NCBI RefSeq assembly: GCF_020782875.1
Contig: NZ_JAJGBN010000002.1
Coordinates: 434,001-498,000, forward strand
DNA length: 64,000 bases
Direction of reading: 5' to 3'
DNA from: Allomuricauda sp. M10
GTDB taxonomy: Bacteria; Bacteroidota; Bacteroidia; Flavobacteriales; Flavobacteriaceae
Below the pieces are notes generated by a model. The model had not been told where the DNA came from and searched no databases. It saw nothing but the letters and a program-made list of their open reading frames with translations. The position numbers and the translations under genes were made by a program. How positions within the stretch are numbered: position 1 is the first letter of the stretch; each line of letters opens with the position of its first letter. Shown piece by piece: positions 28,627 to 37,759 of this stretch.

Positions 28627-29781
28627 TTAGGTGAGGGCTTGCTCCAAATCGTCCATTAAATCCTCTACATCCTCAATGCCCACACTCAACCGGATCAAGG
28701 CATCTACCACTCCGCTTTTTTCCCGTTCTTCTTTTGGAATGCTCGCATGCGTCATACTGGCTGGGTGGCCGGCCAAACTTTCCACACCACCTAACGACTC
28801 AGCAAGGGTAAATATTTTCAGTTTCTCCACAATTTTTATGGCATCTTGATAGCTTCCGCCTTTGGGTATGAAGGAAATCATCCCACCAAATCCACTCATT
28901 TGATTCTTGGCCACTTTGTGATTGGGATGGTTCTCAAAACCAGGCCAATACACCTTTTCTATTTTTGGATGGTTGTTGAGAAAGTGAGCAATGGCCTCCC
29001 CATTTTCACAGTGCCGCTGCATTCGAACGTGCAGCGTTTTGATTCCGCGGAGGGTCAAAAAACTATCCATTGGGCCACAAACGGCTCCACTGGCATTCTG
29101 GATAAAATACAATCGGTCTGCCAATTCCTTGTCGCTAACCACCAAGGCTCCCACGACCACATCACTGTGCCCGCCCAAATATTTGGTGGCCGAATGCATT
29201 ACAATATCGACACCAAGATCCAACGGTCTTTGTAGATACGGAGTGGCAAAGGTGTTGTCCACCGCCAGCAACAAACCGTGCTTTTTGGTGATTTCGGAAA
29301 CAGCTTTTAGGTCGATAATATTCATCATCGGGTTGGTTGGCGTTTCTACCCAAACCAACTTGGTCTTCTCATTGATTTGTGACGAAATGTTGTTCACATC
29401 GCTCATATCCACAAACCGAAAAGTGATCCCAAATTTTTCATAGACCCTTTTAAAGAGTCGGTAACTGCCTCCATAAAGGTCACTTGTTGAAATGACCTCA
29501 TCACCCGGTGACAGCAATTTTATGACCGCATCAATAGCCGCCAATCCACTACCGAAGGCCATACCGTATTCTCCATTTTCAATACTGGCCAATGCCTTTT
29601 CCAAAGCCGTTCGGGTGGGGTTGGCGCTTCTGGAATATTCATAACCCAAATGCCCTCCCGGAGTGGATTGGGCATAAGTAGAGGTTTGATAAATTGGAGG
29701 CATCACGGCGCCATAGGCTTTATCCGGATGTTGCCCACCGTGTATAGTCTTACTGTTGAATTTTAACTCTTTTTTGCTCAT
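28627..29781 (-). CDS. Cys/Met metabolism PLP enzyme, cystathionine gamma-synthase type
   Basis: A 384-residue cytosolic PLP enzyme. The PLP-lysine site is VMHSATKYLGGHSDVVVGAL, preceded by ETPTNPMMNIIDL and VDNTFATPYLQRPLDLGVD. The segment SLGGVESLAGHPASMTHASIP is the family C-terminal signature. It could be cystathionine gamma-synthase, gamma-lyase or beta-lyase. These are hard to separate by eye; I favour the gamma-synthase/gamma-lyase branch. Monocistronic, with a well-formed promoter. Confidence 0.92.
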   Translation of the reverse strand: MSKKELKFNSKTIHGGQHPDKAYGAVMPPIYQTSTYAQSTPGGHLGYEYSRSANPTRTALEKALASIENGEYGMAFGSGLAAIDAVIKLLSPGDEVISTSDLYGGSYRLFKRVYEKFGITFRFVDMSDVNNISSQINEKTKLVWVETPTNPMMNIIDLKAVSEITKKHGLLLAVDNTFATPYLQRPLDLGVDIVMHSATKYLGGHSDVVVGALVVSDKELADRLYFIQNASGAVCGPMDSFLTLRGIKTLHVRMQRHCENGEAIAHFLNNHPKIEKVYWPGFENHPNHKVAKNQMSGFGGMISFIPKGGSYQDAIKIVEKLKIFTLAESLGGVESLAGHPASMTHASIPKEEREKSGVVDALIRLSVGIEDVEDLMDDLEQALT

Positions 29782-29799
29782 ATGGGTCCTTTCTACCTA

Positions 29800-29830
29800 C
29801 AAATGTATCGTTATCTTTCGGCGTTTTCAA
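29800..29830 (-). promoter_or_regulatory. Bacteroidota promoter (TTG-N20-TACATTTG)
   Basis: On the minus strand TTG (29830-29828), exactly 20 bp, then TACATTTG (29807-29800). This is the best match in the window to the -33/-7 consensus of the primary sigma factor of Bacteroidota. The leader to the PLP-enzyme ATG would be only about 10-14 nt. Confidence 0.62.
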
Positions 29831-29867
29831 TGAAGTCTTATTTTTGAAAGCTTTAAAACCCCAGTCC

Positions 29868-30611
29868 ATGAAAAAATGCCTTGGCGTAATCTTGATACTT
29901 TCTTTTGTTTTTGGTTGTGAAACGGAAAGCAAACTTACTTTTGACACCCTTCAACTTGCAGGTGAAAACTGCAAAAATTGCCCAAAAATTGACATTACCA
30001 TCCCCAATGCCATGGAGGAATCTTCCGTGGCCACGGCCATCAACAGATCTTTGAGCGAGGAAATTATTTCGCTCCTTTCATTCACTGCGGATGGAGACAT
30101 TGATAGCATTGACAAGGCCATTGCTTCCTTTAGTGATAGTTATAAAGAAATAAAGGAAAAATTTCCAGAGGAACCGGCTTGGGAAGCCCAAATCGATGGA
30201 GAAGTGGTGTATGAGGATGCGAACATTGTAACCATCAAATTGAACTCTTATTCTTTTACCGGGGGTGCCCATGGATATGCCTCCACCTCTTTTTTGAATT
30301 TTGATAAAGTGGAAGGAACGGAGTTGGAAAACTACGATCTATTTGAAGATTATGAGGGGTTTGCCCAATTCGCCGAAGCCCAATTTCGGAACCAGGAAAA
30401 AATTCCACAGGACAAAAACATCAATGCCACTGGATTTATGTTCGAAGGCGATGCGTTCCATTTAGCTCAAAATTTGGGCTACACCCCAAAAGGAATACAA
30501 ATGGTGTACAACCAGTACGAAGTGGCTTCCTACGCAGATGGACCCATTGTATTGACACTTTCTTTTAAGGACATCAACAAATTCTTGAAATTCAAGACCA
30601 TTAAACCCTAA
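29868..30611 (+). CDS. DUF3298/DUF4163-type lipoprotein (RsiV-like fold)
   Basis: A 247-residue lipoprotein (VFGC lipobox at about residue 17; ATG at 29868 preferred over an upstream TTG). The body matches the DUF4163 + DUF3298 layout of RsiV-like proteins: ITIPNAMEESSVATAINRSLSEEII, then VYEDANIVTIKLNSYSFTGGAHGYASTSFLNFD, and a C-terminal FMFEGDAFHLAQNLGYTPKGIQMVYNQYEVASYADG. RsiV of Bacillus binds lysozyme, but nothing shows that here: no sigma factor is adjacent and the protein has no TM helix. Its 3' end overlaps the converging DinB-like gene by 4 bp. Confidence 0.8.
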   Translation: MKKCLGVILILSFVFGCETESKLTFDTLQLAGENCKNCPKIDITIPNAMEESSVATAINRSLSEEIISLLSFTADGDIDSIDKAIASFSDSYKEIKEKFPEEPAWEAQIDGEVVYEDANIVTIKLNSYSFTGGAHGYASTSFLNFDKVEGTELENYDLFEDYEGFAQFAEAQFRNQEKIPQDKNINATGFMFEGDAFHLAQNLGYTPKGIQMVYNQYEVASYADGPIVLTLSFKDINKFLKFKTIKP

Positions 30612-31075
30612 CAATCCCTTTCCAAAGCGTGCTTTAAGGCCAATATGGCACCGAGGTGCAAGCCTTCATGGAAAACATTGAAAGCTAGGGCATCTTCCGC
30701 ACTGCTCAATCCAATTTTAACCGAGGTCATGTATTCTTGAAAGTTGTTGAACCTGCCGTGTTCGTAATCCAGTTGAATGTGTTTGATCGTGCTGAACAAG
30801 TAGGCATCTATTTTCTCCATTTCTGCTTTGGAAGGCTCACCGTTTGGGAAAGTTCCCTTTCGGTATTTATCAATCAATTCCTTTTCAATGGTAAAATCAC
30901 GACCGCTTAACCCGTACATCAGTAATTGTGGAGTTACCACTACATGGGCAATGTTCCACCAAATGTTATTGTTGAATCCTTCGGGAATCCTGAAAAGGTC
31001 CTCATGTGGGGTATTATGCAGAAAATCATGAAGTATCTTTCTGTTTTTCAGCAAGATGTCGAATAATTTTTCCAT
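30608..31075 (-). CDS. DinB-like four-helix protein
   Basis: A 155-residue cytoplasmic protein with a DinB/YfiT-like four-helix bundle. Metal-ligand histidines are seen at WWNIAHVVVTP (about residue 44) and HEGLHLGAILALKHAL near the C-terminus, giving the usual His-triad arrangement. Family members include metal-dependent thiol-transfer enzymes and many of unknown function. It is unrelated in position to the second DinB-like gene at 39.0 kb, which is secreted. Confidence 0.75.
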   Translation of the reverse strand: MEKLFDILLKNRKILHDFLHNTPHEDLFRIPEGFNNNIWWNIAHVVVTPQLLMYGLSGRDFTIEKELIDKYRKGTFPNGEPSKAEMEKIDAYLFSTIKHIQLDYEHGRFNNFQEYMTSVKIGLSSAEDALAFNVFHEGLHLGAILALKHALERDC

Positions 31076-31257
31076 GACATGGTTTTATTTGGTTCGATAA
31101 AACTAGTCTTAAAATTCGAAAAGCACCTATGACAAATCAACAAAAATGAACATTTCAAAGAAATAAAACACCTTGGTCAAAACCTGTTGAATTTACCTTT
31201 TCTTCATATGAAATGGAGTAAATTTGCCTTCCTTTGGCAATTCATCACCAAAATATC

Positions 31258-31611
31258 ATGAAAAAAATTTACCACTTGGGCAGTTGCTCAACCTGTCAGC
31301 GCATTCTTAAAGATTTGGAACCTTTGGACGGGGTGCTACTTCAAGAAATCAAATCGGAACCCATGACAGCCGCACAAGTTGATGAAATGAAGGAATTAGC
31401 AGGAAGTTACGAAGCCCTCTTTAGCAAAAGGGCCATGCTGTTTCGGCAAAAAGGTCTTCATGAGAAAGCACTTTCCGAACAGGATTACAGGGAATTGATC
31501 TTGGAGCACTATACCTTTCTGAAAAGACCTGTCATTCTAGTTGATGGGAAGATTTTTGTGGGTAACGCCAAGAATACGGTCCAAGCGGCCAAGGAAGCGT
31601 TGCATCCATGA
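31258..31611 (+). CDS. ArsC/Spx-family thioredoxin-fold protein
   Basis: A 117-residue protein beginning MKKIYHLGSCSTCQRIL. It is an ArsC/Spx-like thioredoxin fold with a CSTC redox motif at the first helix. The central KSEPMTAAQVDEMKELAGSYEALFSKRAMLF and RPVILVDGKIFVGN match arsenate reductase-like proteins (YffB/Spx group). No ars genes are nearby, so arsenate reduction is not implied. I start at ATG 31258. The stop overlaps the next ATG (ATGA), so the two genes are coupled. Confidence 0.85.
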   Translation: MKKIYHLGSCSTCQRILKDLEPLDGVLLQEIKSEPMTAAQVDEMKELAGSYEALFSKRAMLFRQKGLHEKALSEQDYRELILEHYTFLKRPVILVDGKIFVGNAKNTVQAAKEALHP

Positions 31612-32504
31612 GTAAAAGAACCCTGGCCATATTGGCTGCCATTGGGGCCACAACCATCTATGGCATTAACCATACTGTGGCCAAAGGGGTTATGCCCACC
31701 TATGTTCAGCCCTTTGGCTTTATTTTATTGAGGGTCACCGGCGCCGCCATCCTTTTTTGGATCATCTCCATTTTTGGCCCCAAGGAAAAAATTGAACGTA
31801 AAGATTGGGGTCGGATTTTGGCATGCTCCGCCTTGGGCATGGTAATAAATATGCTTTCCTTTTTTAAAGGGCTACAACTTTCCACACCCATCAATAGTGC
31901 GGTGTTGGTAACCATCACTCCTATTATTGTTGTGATTTTGTCCGCTTTGTTTTTGAGTGAAAGAATCACTTTAAACAAGGGTCTTGGGGTATTCCTTGGT
32001 TTTGTAGGCGCACTAGGGCTTATTCTTTTTGGGGTCGAAATTAGACAGGATGCACCCAATATTCCATTCGGTAATTTTCTGTTGATCGTGAATGCCTCCT
32101 CTTATGGTGCCTACCTGATCGTTGTAAAAAAACTGATTGAAAAATATCACCCCTTCACCTTGATGAAATGGTTGTTCACCATTGCCATCGTCATTAATCT
32201 GCCCATTACCTTGCCTGAAGTTATGCAAATGGATTGGGCCAACATCCCATTGTGGGCCTATGGTTCCATTGCCTTTGTGGTCATCGGCACCACTTTTACC
32301 ACTTACCTGTTCAATGTTTTTGCCCTGACCCAACTCAAGGCCTCTACCGTTGGGGCTTTTGTTTACCTTCAACCTTTGGTCGGAATCATATTTGCCCTAA
32401 TCGCGGGAAAGGACCACCTCACTTTAATAAAAGTGGCCGCCACAGCACTAGTTTTTATAGGTGTGTATTTGGCCAGTAAAAAGCCAAAACCTAATCTGGG
32501 GTAG
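31608..32504 (+). CDS. EamA/DMT-family transporter
   Basis: A 298-residue inner-membrane protein with ten predicted TM helices in two EamA repeats (about residues 1-140 and 150-293). Seen motifs include TTIYGINHTVAKGVMP at the first helix and LKASTVGAFVYLQPLVGIIFALIAG in the second repeat. Members export metabolites such as amino acids or purines; the substrate is unknown here. It overlaps the ArsC-like gene by 4 bp, and the link between the two is not obvious. Confidence 0.88.
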   Translation: MSKRTLAILAAIGATTIYGINHTVAKGVMPTYVQPFGFILLRVTGAAILFWIISIFGPKEKIERKDWGRILACSALGMVINMLSFFKGLQLSTPINSAVLVTITPIIVVILSALFLSERITLNKGLGVFLGFVGALGLILFGVEIRQDAPNIPFGNFLLIVNASSYGAYLIVVKKLIEKYHPFTLMKWLFTIAIVINLPITLPEVMQMDWANIPLWAYGSIAFVVIGTTFTTYLFNVFALTQLKASTVGAFVYLQPLVGIIFALIAGKDHLTLIKVAATALVFIGVYLASKKPKPNLG

Positions 32505-32527
32505 TTGTACAGTTTTCTTCCAGATAG

Positions 32528-33001
32528 CTATAGATCCTGAGGGACTTGTACAAACTTTCGGGTGTCCTCCTTGGTCAAAACCTTAAAATCATTAGATTGT
32601 TCCATGGCCTGGAACGCTTCCAAAAATTCTACGGGAAGACCTTTCAACTTTCGCTCCTTCAAATCGATCCAAGCACCCATCATCTCACAACGGGCAAAAT
32701 TTTTGCCTTTGAAATCGTAAAAGTTGTGCCGGAACTCAAAGAACATTCCATCCTCGCTCATCCCTACAAATTCCAAGGAAACTTTTACCGGTCTGCCAGG
32801 GAAGGCCTCCTTAAAATAATAGACGTGTTCATAGAAAACCACAGGCCCAATATTGTGGATGGCCATGCTCACCTGGTTGAAGCCCAACTGGCCCAAATAC
32901 GCCATACGGGTATGGCTCATAAAGTTGATATAGGCCGAATTGGCCATATGGCGATTGGCATCCAAATCGCTCCAACGAATCTCAAATTCTTTAAAAAACA
33001 T
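32528..33001 (-). CDS. acyl-CoA thioesterase, 4HBT hot-dog fold
   Basis: A 157-residue hot-dog thioesterase: IRWSDLDANRHMANSAYINFMSHTRMAYL is the YbgC/4HBT active-site helix with the conserved Asp. VFYEHVYYFKEAFPGRPVKVSLEFVGMSEDGMFFEFRHNFYD follows. It likely hydrolyses acyl-CoA or acyl-ACP in the cytoplasm; chain length is unknown. Divergent from the next gene (116 bp apart). Confidence 0.88.
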   Translation of the reverse strand: MFFKEFEIRWSDLDANRHMANSAYINFMSHTRMAYLGQLGFNQVSMAIHNIGPVVFYEHVYYFKEAFPGRPVKVSLEFVGMSEDGMFFEFRHNFYDFKGKNFARCEMMGAWIDLKERKLKGLPVEFLEAFQAMEQSNDFKVLTKEDTRKFVQVPQDL

Positions 33002-33117
33002 AGCAGGTTATTTTGTTATGCATGCATAATAATTGTAAAAATAGCATAGTTTTGAAGAACTGTTCCCATACAGTTGTGGAATAGTTTTTATTTTTAATCA
33101 TAGTTTAACATCACGCC

Positions 33118-34095
33118 ATGAGCCAAAAAGCCGATTTCATCCAGAACCTTTCCTTACCCGTTGTTGCCGCCCCCATGTTTTTGATCTCGGGGCCTAAATT
33201 GGTGATCGAATGTTGCAAGAATGGTATCGTCGGTACTTTTCCGGCATTGAACCAACGCACCAGTGAAGGTTTTGAGGAATGGCTCATCGAAATCAAATCC
33301 GAACTCCAAAAATTTGAGGAACAAACGGGCAAAAAAGCGGCTCCCTTCGGGGTAAACTTGGTGGTGCATCCCACCAATCCACGGTTGGAGGCCGATGTTC
33401 GACTCTGTATGAAACACAAAGTGCCCTTGGTCATCACCTCCCTGGGTGCCGTAAGCATGGTGGTGGATGCCATTCACAGTTATGGTGGCTTGGTCTTTCA
33501 TGACATCATCAAAAAAAGACATGCCGAAAAAGCGGCCGAAGCTGGTGTGGATGGATTGATCCTCGTATCAGCAGGTGCGGGTGGACATGGAGGCACCTTA
33601 AATCCCATGAGTTTAATCACCGAAGTGAAAAAATTCTTCCATAAGACCATTTTGCTTTCGGGATGCATCAGCACTGGACGGGACATTGCCTCTGCTATGC
33701 AAATGGGGGCCGATCTGGCCTATATGGGTACTCGTTTTATCAATACGGAAGAAAGTCAGGCTACGCCAGAATACCGACAAATGATCATTGACGCAGGAGC
33801 AAGTGACATTGTCTATACCGCTTCCATTTCCGGGGTGCATGCCAACTTTTTGGCCGCCAGCCTTAAGGCAGCAGGCATTACTGAAGAGGATTTGAAGAAA
33901 GATACCAAAATCGACTTTGGCAAGGAACTCAACACCGAGGCCAAAGCTTGGAAGACCATTTGGTCCGCTGGACAAGGAGCTACGGCTATTGATGATGTAC
34001 TTCCTGTTTCCAAACTCGTTCAAAAGTTGAAGGGCGAGTTCAAATTGGCCATAGAAGAGCAGACCAAACTTCTTGAAACCTACGCCAAAGATTAA
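33118..34095 (+). CDS. nitronate monooxygenase family FMN enzyme
   Basis: A 325-residue TIM-barrel flavoenzyme of the NMO/2-nitropropane dioxygenase family. Visible: LPVVAAPMFLISGPKLVIECCKNGIVGTFPALN at the N-terminus, GVNLVVHPTNPR, and the FMN-phosphate segment LVSAGAGGHGGTLNP with the catalytic-region His. Later come GCISTGRDIASAMQMGADLAYMGTRFI. It may oxidise propionate-3-nitronate or act on another substrate. Eight bp separate it from the next gene, so they form an operon. TAGTTTTG at 33047-33054 is a possible -7 box. Confidence 0.9.
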   Translation: MSQKADFIQNLSLPVVAAPMFLISGPKLVIECCKNGIVGTFPALNQRTSEGFEEWLIEIKSELQKFEEQTGKKAAPFGVNLVVHPTNPRLEADVRLCMKHKVPLVITSLGAVSMVVDAIHSYGGLVFHDIIKKRHAEKAAEAGVDGLILVSAGAGGHGGTLNPMSLITEVKKFFHKTILLSGCISTGRDIASAMQMGADLAYMGTRFINTEESQATPEYRQMIIDAGASDIVYTASISGVHANFLAASLKAAGITEEDLKKDTKIDFGKELNTEAKAWKTIWSAGQGATAIDDVLPVSKLVQKLKGEFKLAIEEQTKLLETYAKD

Positions 34096-34103
34096 ACAGC
34101 CCC

Positions 34104-35063
34104 ATGCCACAAATCGCCTCCAATTATAAACCACCCTTGTTTTTCCGAAATGGTCATTTGGCCACCATTTATTCGGGAATCATCCGATCCGTGAACGGAG
34201 TGGTGCAAAAAAGGGAGCGGTTGATCCTTTCCGATGAGGATTTTTTAGATCTGGACTGGAGCGAGGCAACTCAACCAACAGAAAAATTGGTCATCCTGCT
34301 ACACGGATTGGAAGGTGACGGACAACGGCCTTACATTACCGGAAGTGCCAAAATCCTGAATGAGAATGGTTACGATGCCTGTGCCGTGAATTACAGGGGC
34401 TGCAGTGGGGAAACCAACCGTTTGTATCGCTCCTATCACAGTGGTGCTACGGAAGATTTGATTGAAGTCATCGACCACATTCTCAACACAAGAAACTACA
34501 GTGAAATTTATTTAAAAGGCTTCAGTTTGGGTGGCAACCTTTTACTGAAATATTTGGGAGAGGGCAACCCAGTACCCAAAGAAATGAAGGGTGCCGTAGC
34601 GGTTTCCGTGCCCTGTAGCCTGCACAATTCCTGCACACAATTACTCAGCCCAAAAAATGTGTTGTATGCCAAGAGGTTCAAAAGGAATTTATTGGATAAG
34701 CTGAGGCAAAAGCAACAATTGTTCCCGGAGCGCATCACCAATGCCGACATTAGAATGATTAAGACGCTAAAGGATTTTGATGACATCTACACCAGTCGCG
34801 CCCATCAATTTAAGGATGCACTGGATTATTATGAGCAATGTAGTTCGCTTCAATTTTTACCCAATATCGCTGTACCAAGTTTGATCATCAACGCCAAGGA
34901 CGATTCTTTCCTTGGTCCCGAATGCTATCCATTTAAAGAAGTAGAAAACAATGCCAATCTTTATTTAGAGACCCCAACTTATGGTGGTCACGTCGGTTTC
35001 TGGGGCAAAAACAATATTACCTACACGGAAAAACGGGCCTTGGATTTTTTCGATTCCCTTTGA
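34104..35063 (+). CDS. YheT-like alpha/beta hydrolase
   Basis: A 319-residue alpha/beta hydrolase of the YheT/UPF0017 (ABHD1/3) group. It has KLVILLHGLEGDGQRPYITG (oxyanion region), the nucleophile elbow KGFSLGGNLLLKYLGE, the NAKDDSFLGPECYP acid region and the catalytic-His segment TYGGHVGFWG. Eukaryotic relatives cleave phospholipid or ester bonds; the bacterial substrate is unknown. It follows the NMO gene by 8 bp. Confidence 0.9.
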   Translation: MPQIASNYKPPLFFRNGHLATIYSGIIRSVNGVVQKRERLILSDEDFLDLDWSEATQPTEKLVILLHGLEGDGQRPYITGSAKILNENGYDACAVNYRGCSGETNRLYRSYHSGATEDLIEVIDHILNTRNYSEIYLKGFSLGGNLLLKYLGEGNPVPKEMKGAVAVSVPCSLHNSCTQLLSPKNVLYAKRFKRNLLDKLRQKQQLFPERITNADIRMIKTLKDFDDIYTSRAHQFKDALDYYEQCSSLQFLPNIAVPSLIINAKDDSFLGPECYPFKEVENNANLYLETPTYGGHVGFWGKNNITYTEKRALDFFDSL

Positions 35064-35169
35064 ATTGATCGCCCTGTGAGATTCAAAACAAAAAACTGCC
35101 CGATTATTACGGCCTAATGCCTATCTTAGTAGCTACATTTTACACAAACAAACATCAATTGAGCAAATA

Positions 35170-35649
35170 ATGAAAAAAGTAGTTCTATTCTTGGCCTTGG
35201 GTGCCATGATTGCAAGTTGCGGCGGAAAAAAGGAAGAGAAGAAAGATGGTTTTGAAGTAAGTAGAACCAAAACCGAGGATGCCAAGGCTCCAACCAGTCA
35301 GGAAGTTCCAGTAGACTTGAGCAATAAGGGCGTTGGCCCCATCAAGAGCGTGGAATTTGGCGCTGAAATTGACCAAGCCATGGCCGATAGGGGTAAAGGG
35401 AAATTCGAGTCTATCTGCGTGGCTTGCCACATGATCGACCAAAGAATGATCGGTCCTGCCCTTAAAGGTGTTTATGACAGAAGAAGCCCAGAGTGGGTCA
35501 TGAACATGATCTTGAACCCTGATGGTATGTTGAAAGAAGATCCTATCGCCAAAGCATTGCTAAAAGAATACAACAATGCCATCATGTTGAACCAAAATCT
35601 TTCCGAAGAGGATGCACGTGATGTAGCGGAGTACTTGAGGACGCTATAA
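35170..35649 (+). CDS. monoheme cytochrome c lipoprotein
   Basis: A 159-residue lipoprotein (MIASC lipobox, Cys17). A charged linker follows, then a class I cytochrome c domain with heme-binding CVACH (about residue 88). The C-terminal helix is DARDVAEYLRTL, and NAIMLNQNLSEED carries the probable axial Met. It would carry electrons on the periplasmic face of the envelope. It ends in its own strong terminator. Confidence 0.9.
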   Translation: MKKVVLFLALGAMIASCGGKKEEKKDGFEVSRTKTEDAKAPTSQEVPVDLSNKGVGPIKSVEFGAEIDQAMADRGKGKFESICVACHMIDQRMIGPALKGVYDRRSPEWVMNMILNPDGMLKEDPIAKALLKEYNNAIMLNQNLSEEDARDVAEYLRTL

Positions 35650-35670
35650 TAACCGACCTAAATTTTTTAA

Positions 35671-35709
35671 AATGCTGTTGTTTAATTGGTTAAGCAACAG
35701 CATTTTTTT
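35671..35709 (+). terminator. terminator of the cytochrome c gene
   Basis: Stem AATGCTGTTG / CAACAGCATT with a 14-nt loop, followed by TTTTTTA, 21 bp after the stop codon. Confidence 0.85.
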
Positions 35710-35731
35710 ATTTTAGGGTAAATCAAAAGCC

Positions 35732-36439
35732 ATGAAAAAAATCCTTTTTACCCTAGTCTGCTCTCTTTCGCTACTTTTTGCACATGCCCAGGATATTCAA
35801 GGGGCATGGACCACTACCGAATCGGATGGCAAAGGAAGTGAAATGGAACACGTGCTCATTTTTGCCAACAATTATTTCTCCGAAGGGATTTTTGAAAAAC
35901 AATCAGGGAAGTTTTTGGGAACCAAAGGGGGCAGTTTCCAACTTAGTGAAGGGGTATTGCAACTCCTTTTTGAATTCTCTACCATTGATTCTGCGATGGT
36001 TGGAAAAACCGATGCGGTTACCTTCAAAATAAACGGTGAAGAACTTGAACTTGGAAAATGGACGTGGAAGCGATTGGACAACGGAACCCCGGGAGATCTT
36101 CACGGCGCTTGGTTGATTTCTGGCAGAAAACAAGATGGCCAAATCGTGAAACGCGATACTTCAGGACCCAGAAAAACTATGAAAATCCTGTCCGGCACCC
36201 GATTTCAATGGATTGCCTACAACACCGAAACCAAACAATTTATGGGAACAGGTGGCGGAACCTACACCACCGTAGATGGAAAATATACCGAAAACATAGG
36301 TTTCTTCTCTAGGGACGACTCACGTGTGGGGGCTAGCCTTCAATTTGATTACGAACTAAAGGATGGGGATTGGCACCATTCCGGACTGAGCAGCAAAGGC
36401 GATCCCATTTACGAAGTGTGGAGCCTCAGAAATCCTTAA
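35732..36439 (+). CDS. secreted two-repeat beta-rich protein
   Basis: A 235-residue exported protein (signal peptide ending FAHAQ). Two similar halves are visible. The first runs from IQGAW, through SGKFLGTKGGSFQL, to about residue 115. The second runs from LHGAWLISGR, through TKQFMGTGGGTYTT, to the end. Each looks like a lipocalin-like (DUF4488-type) beta barrel unit. No function is known to me. It lies between the cytochrome and the META-domain genes, on the same strand, with 95 bp to the next gene. Confidence 0.72.
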   Translation: MKKILFTLVCSLSLLFAHAQDIQGAWTTTESDGKGSEMEHVLIFANNYFSEGIFEKQSGKFLGTKGGSFQLSEGVLQLLFEFSTIDSAMVGKTDAVTFKINGEELELGKWTWKRLDNGTPGDLHGAWLISGRKQDGQIVKRDTSGPRKTMKILSGTRFQWIAYNTETKQFMGTGGGTYTTVDGKYTENIGFFSRDDSRVGASLQFDYELKDGDWHHSGLSSKGDPIYEVWSLRNP

Positions 36440-36534
36440 TCACCAATCTTATCCATTTATTAACAGAGGAGAGTAAGGGTTGAAAATCAATTTTTTAGTA
36501 TTTTTCTGAAACATTAACCATTAATTTCCGTACA

Positions 36535-36954
36535 ATGAAAATCGCTGTTATCATTGCCTTTATGGCCATGGTACTGGCAGACTCCTGCAATAGGGCTGCA
36601 TCCAGTGCCGATGGACTTTATGGCACTACTTGGGAACTGGAATACATTACTGGTCCCCGTATTGCCTTTGAAGGGCTCTTCCCAGAAAAAAAACCTCAGA
36701 TTACCTTTGACCAAGAAACCCAAAAAGTTTCCGGCACCGATAGTTGCAATGGCTATTCTGCTGATTATGTGATCGAAGAGAACACTATTTCTTTTGGGGA
36801 ACCTGGCCCTACCACCATGATGTTCTGTGGGGGCAGTGAGCGCCAATTCCTTCAAATGATGGAAAAAATAGATGGGTTTTCCTTTGAGGATGACAAGCTC
36901 AATCTTCTGATGGGAGATATTCCCATGATGCGTTTCAAAAAAGTGGCGCCATGA
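36535..36954 (+). CDS. META domain-containing small protein
   Basis: A 139-residue exported protein. The N-terminal hydrophobic segment ends in LADSC, a possible lipobox. The META (HslJ-like) core is LYGTTWELEYITGP, then FDQETQKVSGTDSCNGYSADY, then MMFCGGSERQFLQMMEKI. HslJ of E. coli is an outer-membrane protein linked to novobiocin resistance; the biochemical role is not known. The stop overlaps the next ATG (ATGA). Confidence 0.82.
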   Translation: MKIAVIIAFMAMVLADSCNRAASSADGLYGTTWELEYITGPRIAFEGLFPEKKPQITFDQETQKVSGTDSCNGYSADYVIEENTISFGEPGPTTMMFCGGSERQFLQMMEKIDGFSFEDDKLNLLMGDIPMMRFKKVAP

Positions 36955-37757
36955 AAAAAATCCTTTTTGCAATCGTAGCATTGGTGTGCTTTTCCAGTTG
37001 TGTGGAAAAGAAAAAGGAAGTACCTGAAATGGAACCCGCCGAAGAACAACCGGATTCCACACCAGTGCGAAAAATAGAACCCATCGCCATGGAAATAGAC
37101 GGCAGTTATTTTAAGGCCACGGGCACTGAACCTTTTTGGGGCCTAAAGATCTATGACAACAAGGTGGAACTCAAAACTATGGAAGACACCATCGTTACAC
37201 CACCTTCCCCTCCCATTTTGGCACAGGATGCCAACATTAAAATGTTCCGTATCCAGACCGAGGCCACTAAAATGGATATCATCATCGCCCACAAGGAATG
37301 CACCAATGCCATGTCGGGCGAGGTGTCTCCCTACACAGTGACCATCTCCTATAAATCTACAGGATCGGATGAAAGTCAAGCGTTGGAAGGCTGCGGCACC
37401 TATGTTACCGATTATAGGCTGCACGATATTTGGGTATTGGAAGAAATGAAGGGGGCCAAGGTGTCCAAAGCTGATTTTAATGGACAAGATGTACCCAACA
37501 TGGAAATCAACATAAACAACAACCGATTTTCTGGATTTTCAGGATGCAACCGCATGACCGGAAGCCTTTTTTATGAAAAGGACCTGCTGCGCTTTTCCCA
37601 AGTGGCCTCCACCCGAATGGCCTGCCCCAACATGGAGAAGGAGTCTGAATTTTTGACCGCCCTGCAAGCCAGTACCCAATTTAAAGTGGAAAACAACAGA
37701 CTATATCTTTCCAATGGTTCCGAAACCCATTTGCTCACCTTCAAAAAAATAGACTGA
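36951..37757 (+). CDS. META domain lipoprotein with N-terminal extra domain
   Basis: A 268-residue lipoprotein (CFSSC, Cys17). The N-terminal half (about 45-150) resembles the E. coli YbaY/COG3650-type beta domain: FKATGTEPFWGLKIYDNKVELKT, then CGTYVTDY. The C-terminal half is a META domain: DIWVLEEMKGAKV, NNNRFSGFSGCNRMTGSLFYE, and STRMACPNMEKESEFLTALQ. The CNRMTG and MACPNME motifs are classic META. It is coupled to the preceding META gene and 2 bp before the next lipoprotein gene. Confidence 0.85.
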   Translation: MKKILFAIVALVCFSSCVEKKKEVPEMEPAEEQPDSTPVRKIEPIAMEIDGSYFKATGTEPFWGLKIYDNKVELKTMEDTIVTPPSPPILAQDANIKMFRIQTEATKMDIIIAHKECTNAMSGEVSPYTVTISYKSTGSDESQALEGCGTYVTDYRLHDIWVLEEMKGAKVSKADFNGQDVPNMEININNNRFSGFSGCNRMTGSLFYEKDLLRFSQVASTRMACPNMEKESEFLTALQASTQFKVENNRLYLSNGSETHLLTFKKID

Positions 37758-37759
37758 TC

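Noticed and set aside
36514-37062. 182-codon minus-strand ORF across the two META genes
   Set aside because: It is antisense to two genes joined by an ATGA overlap with clear META motifs.
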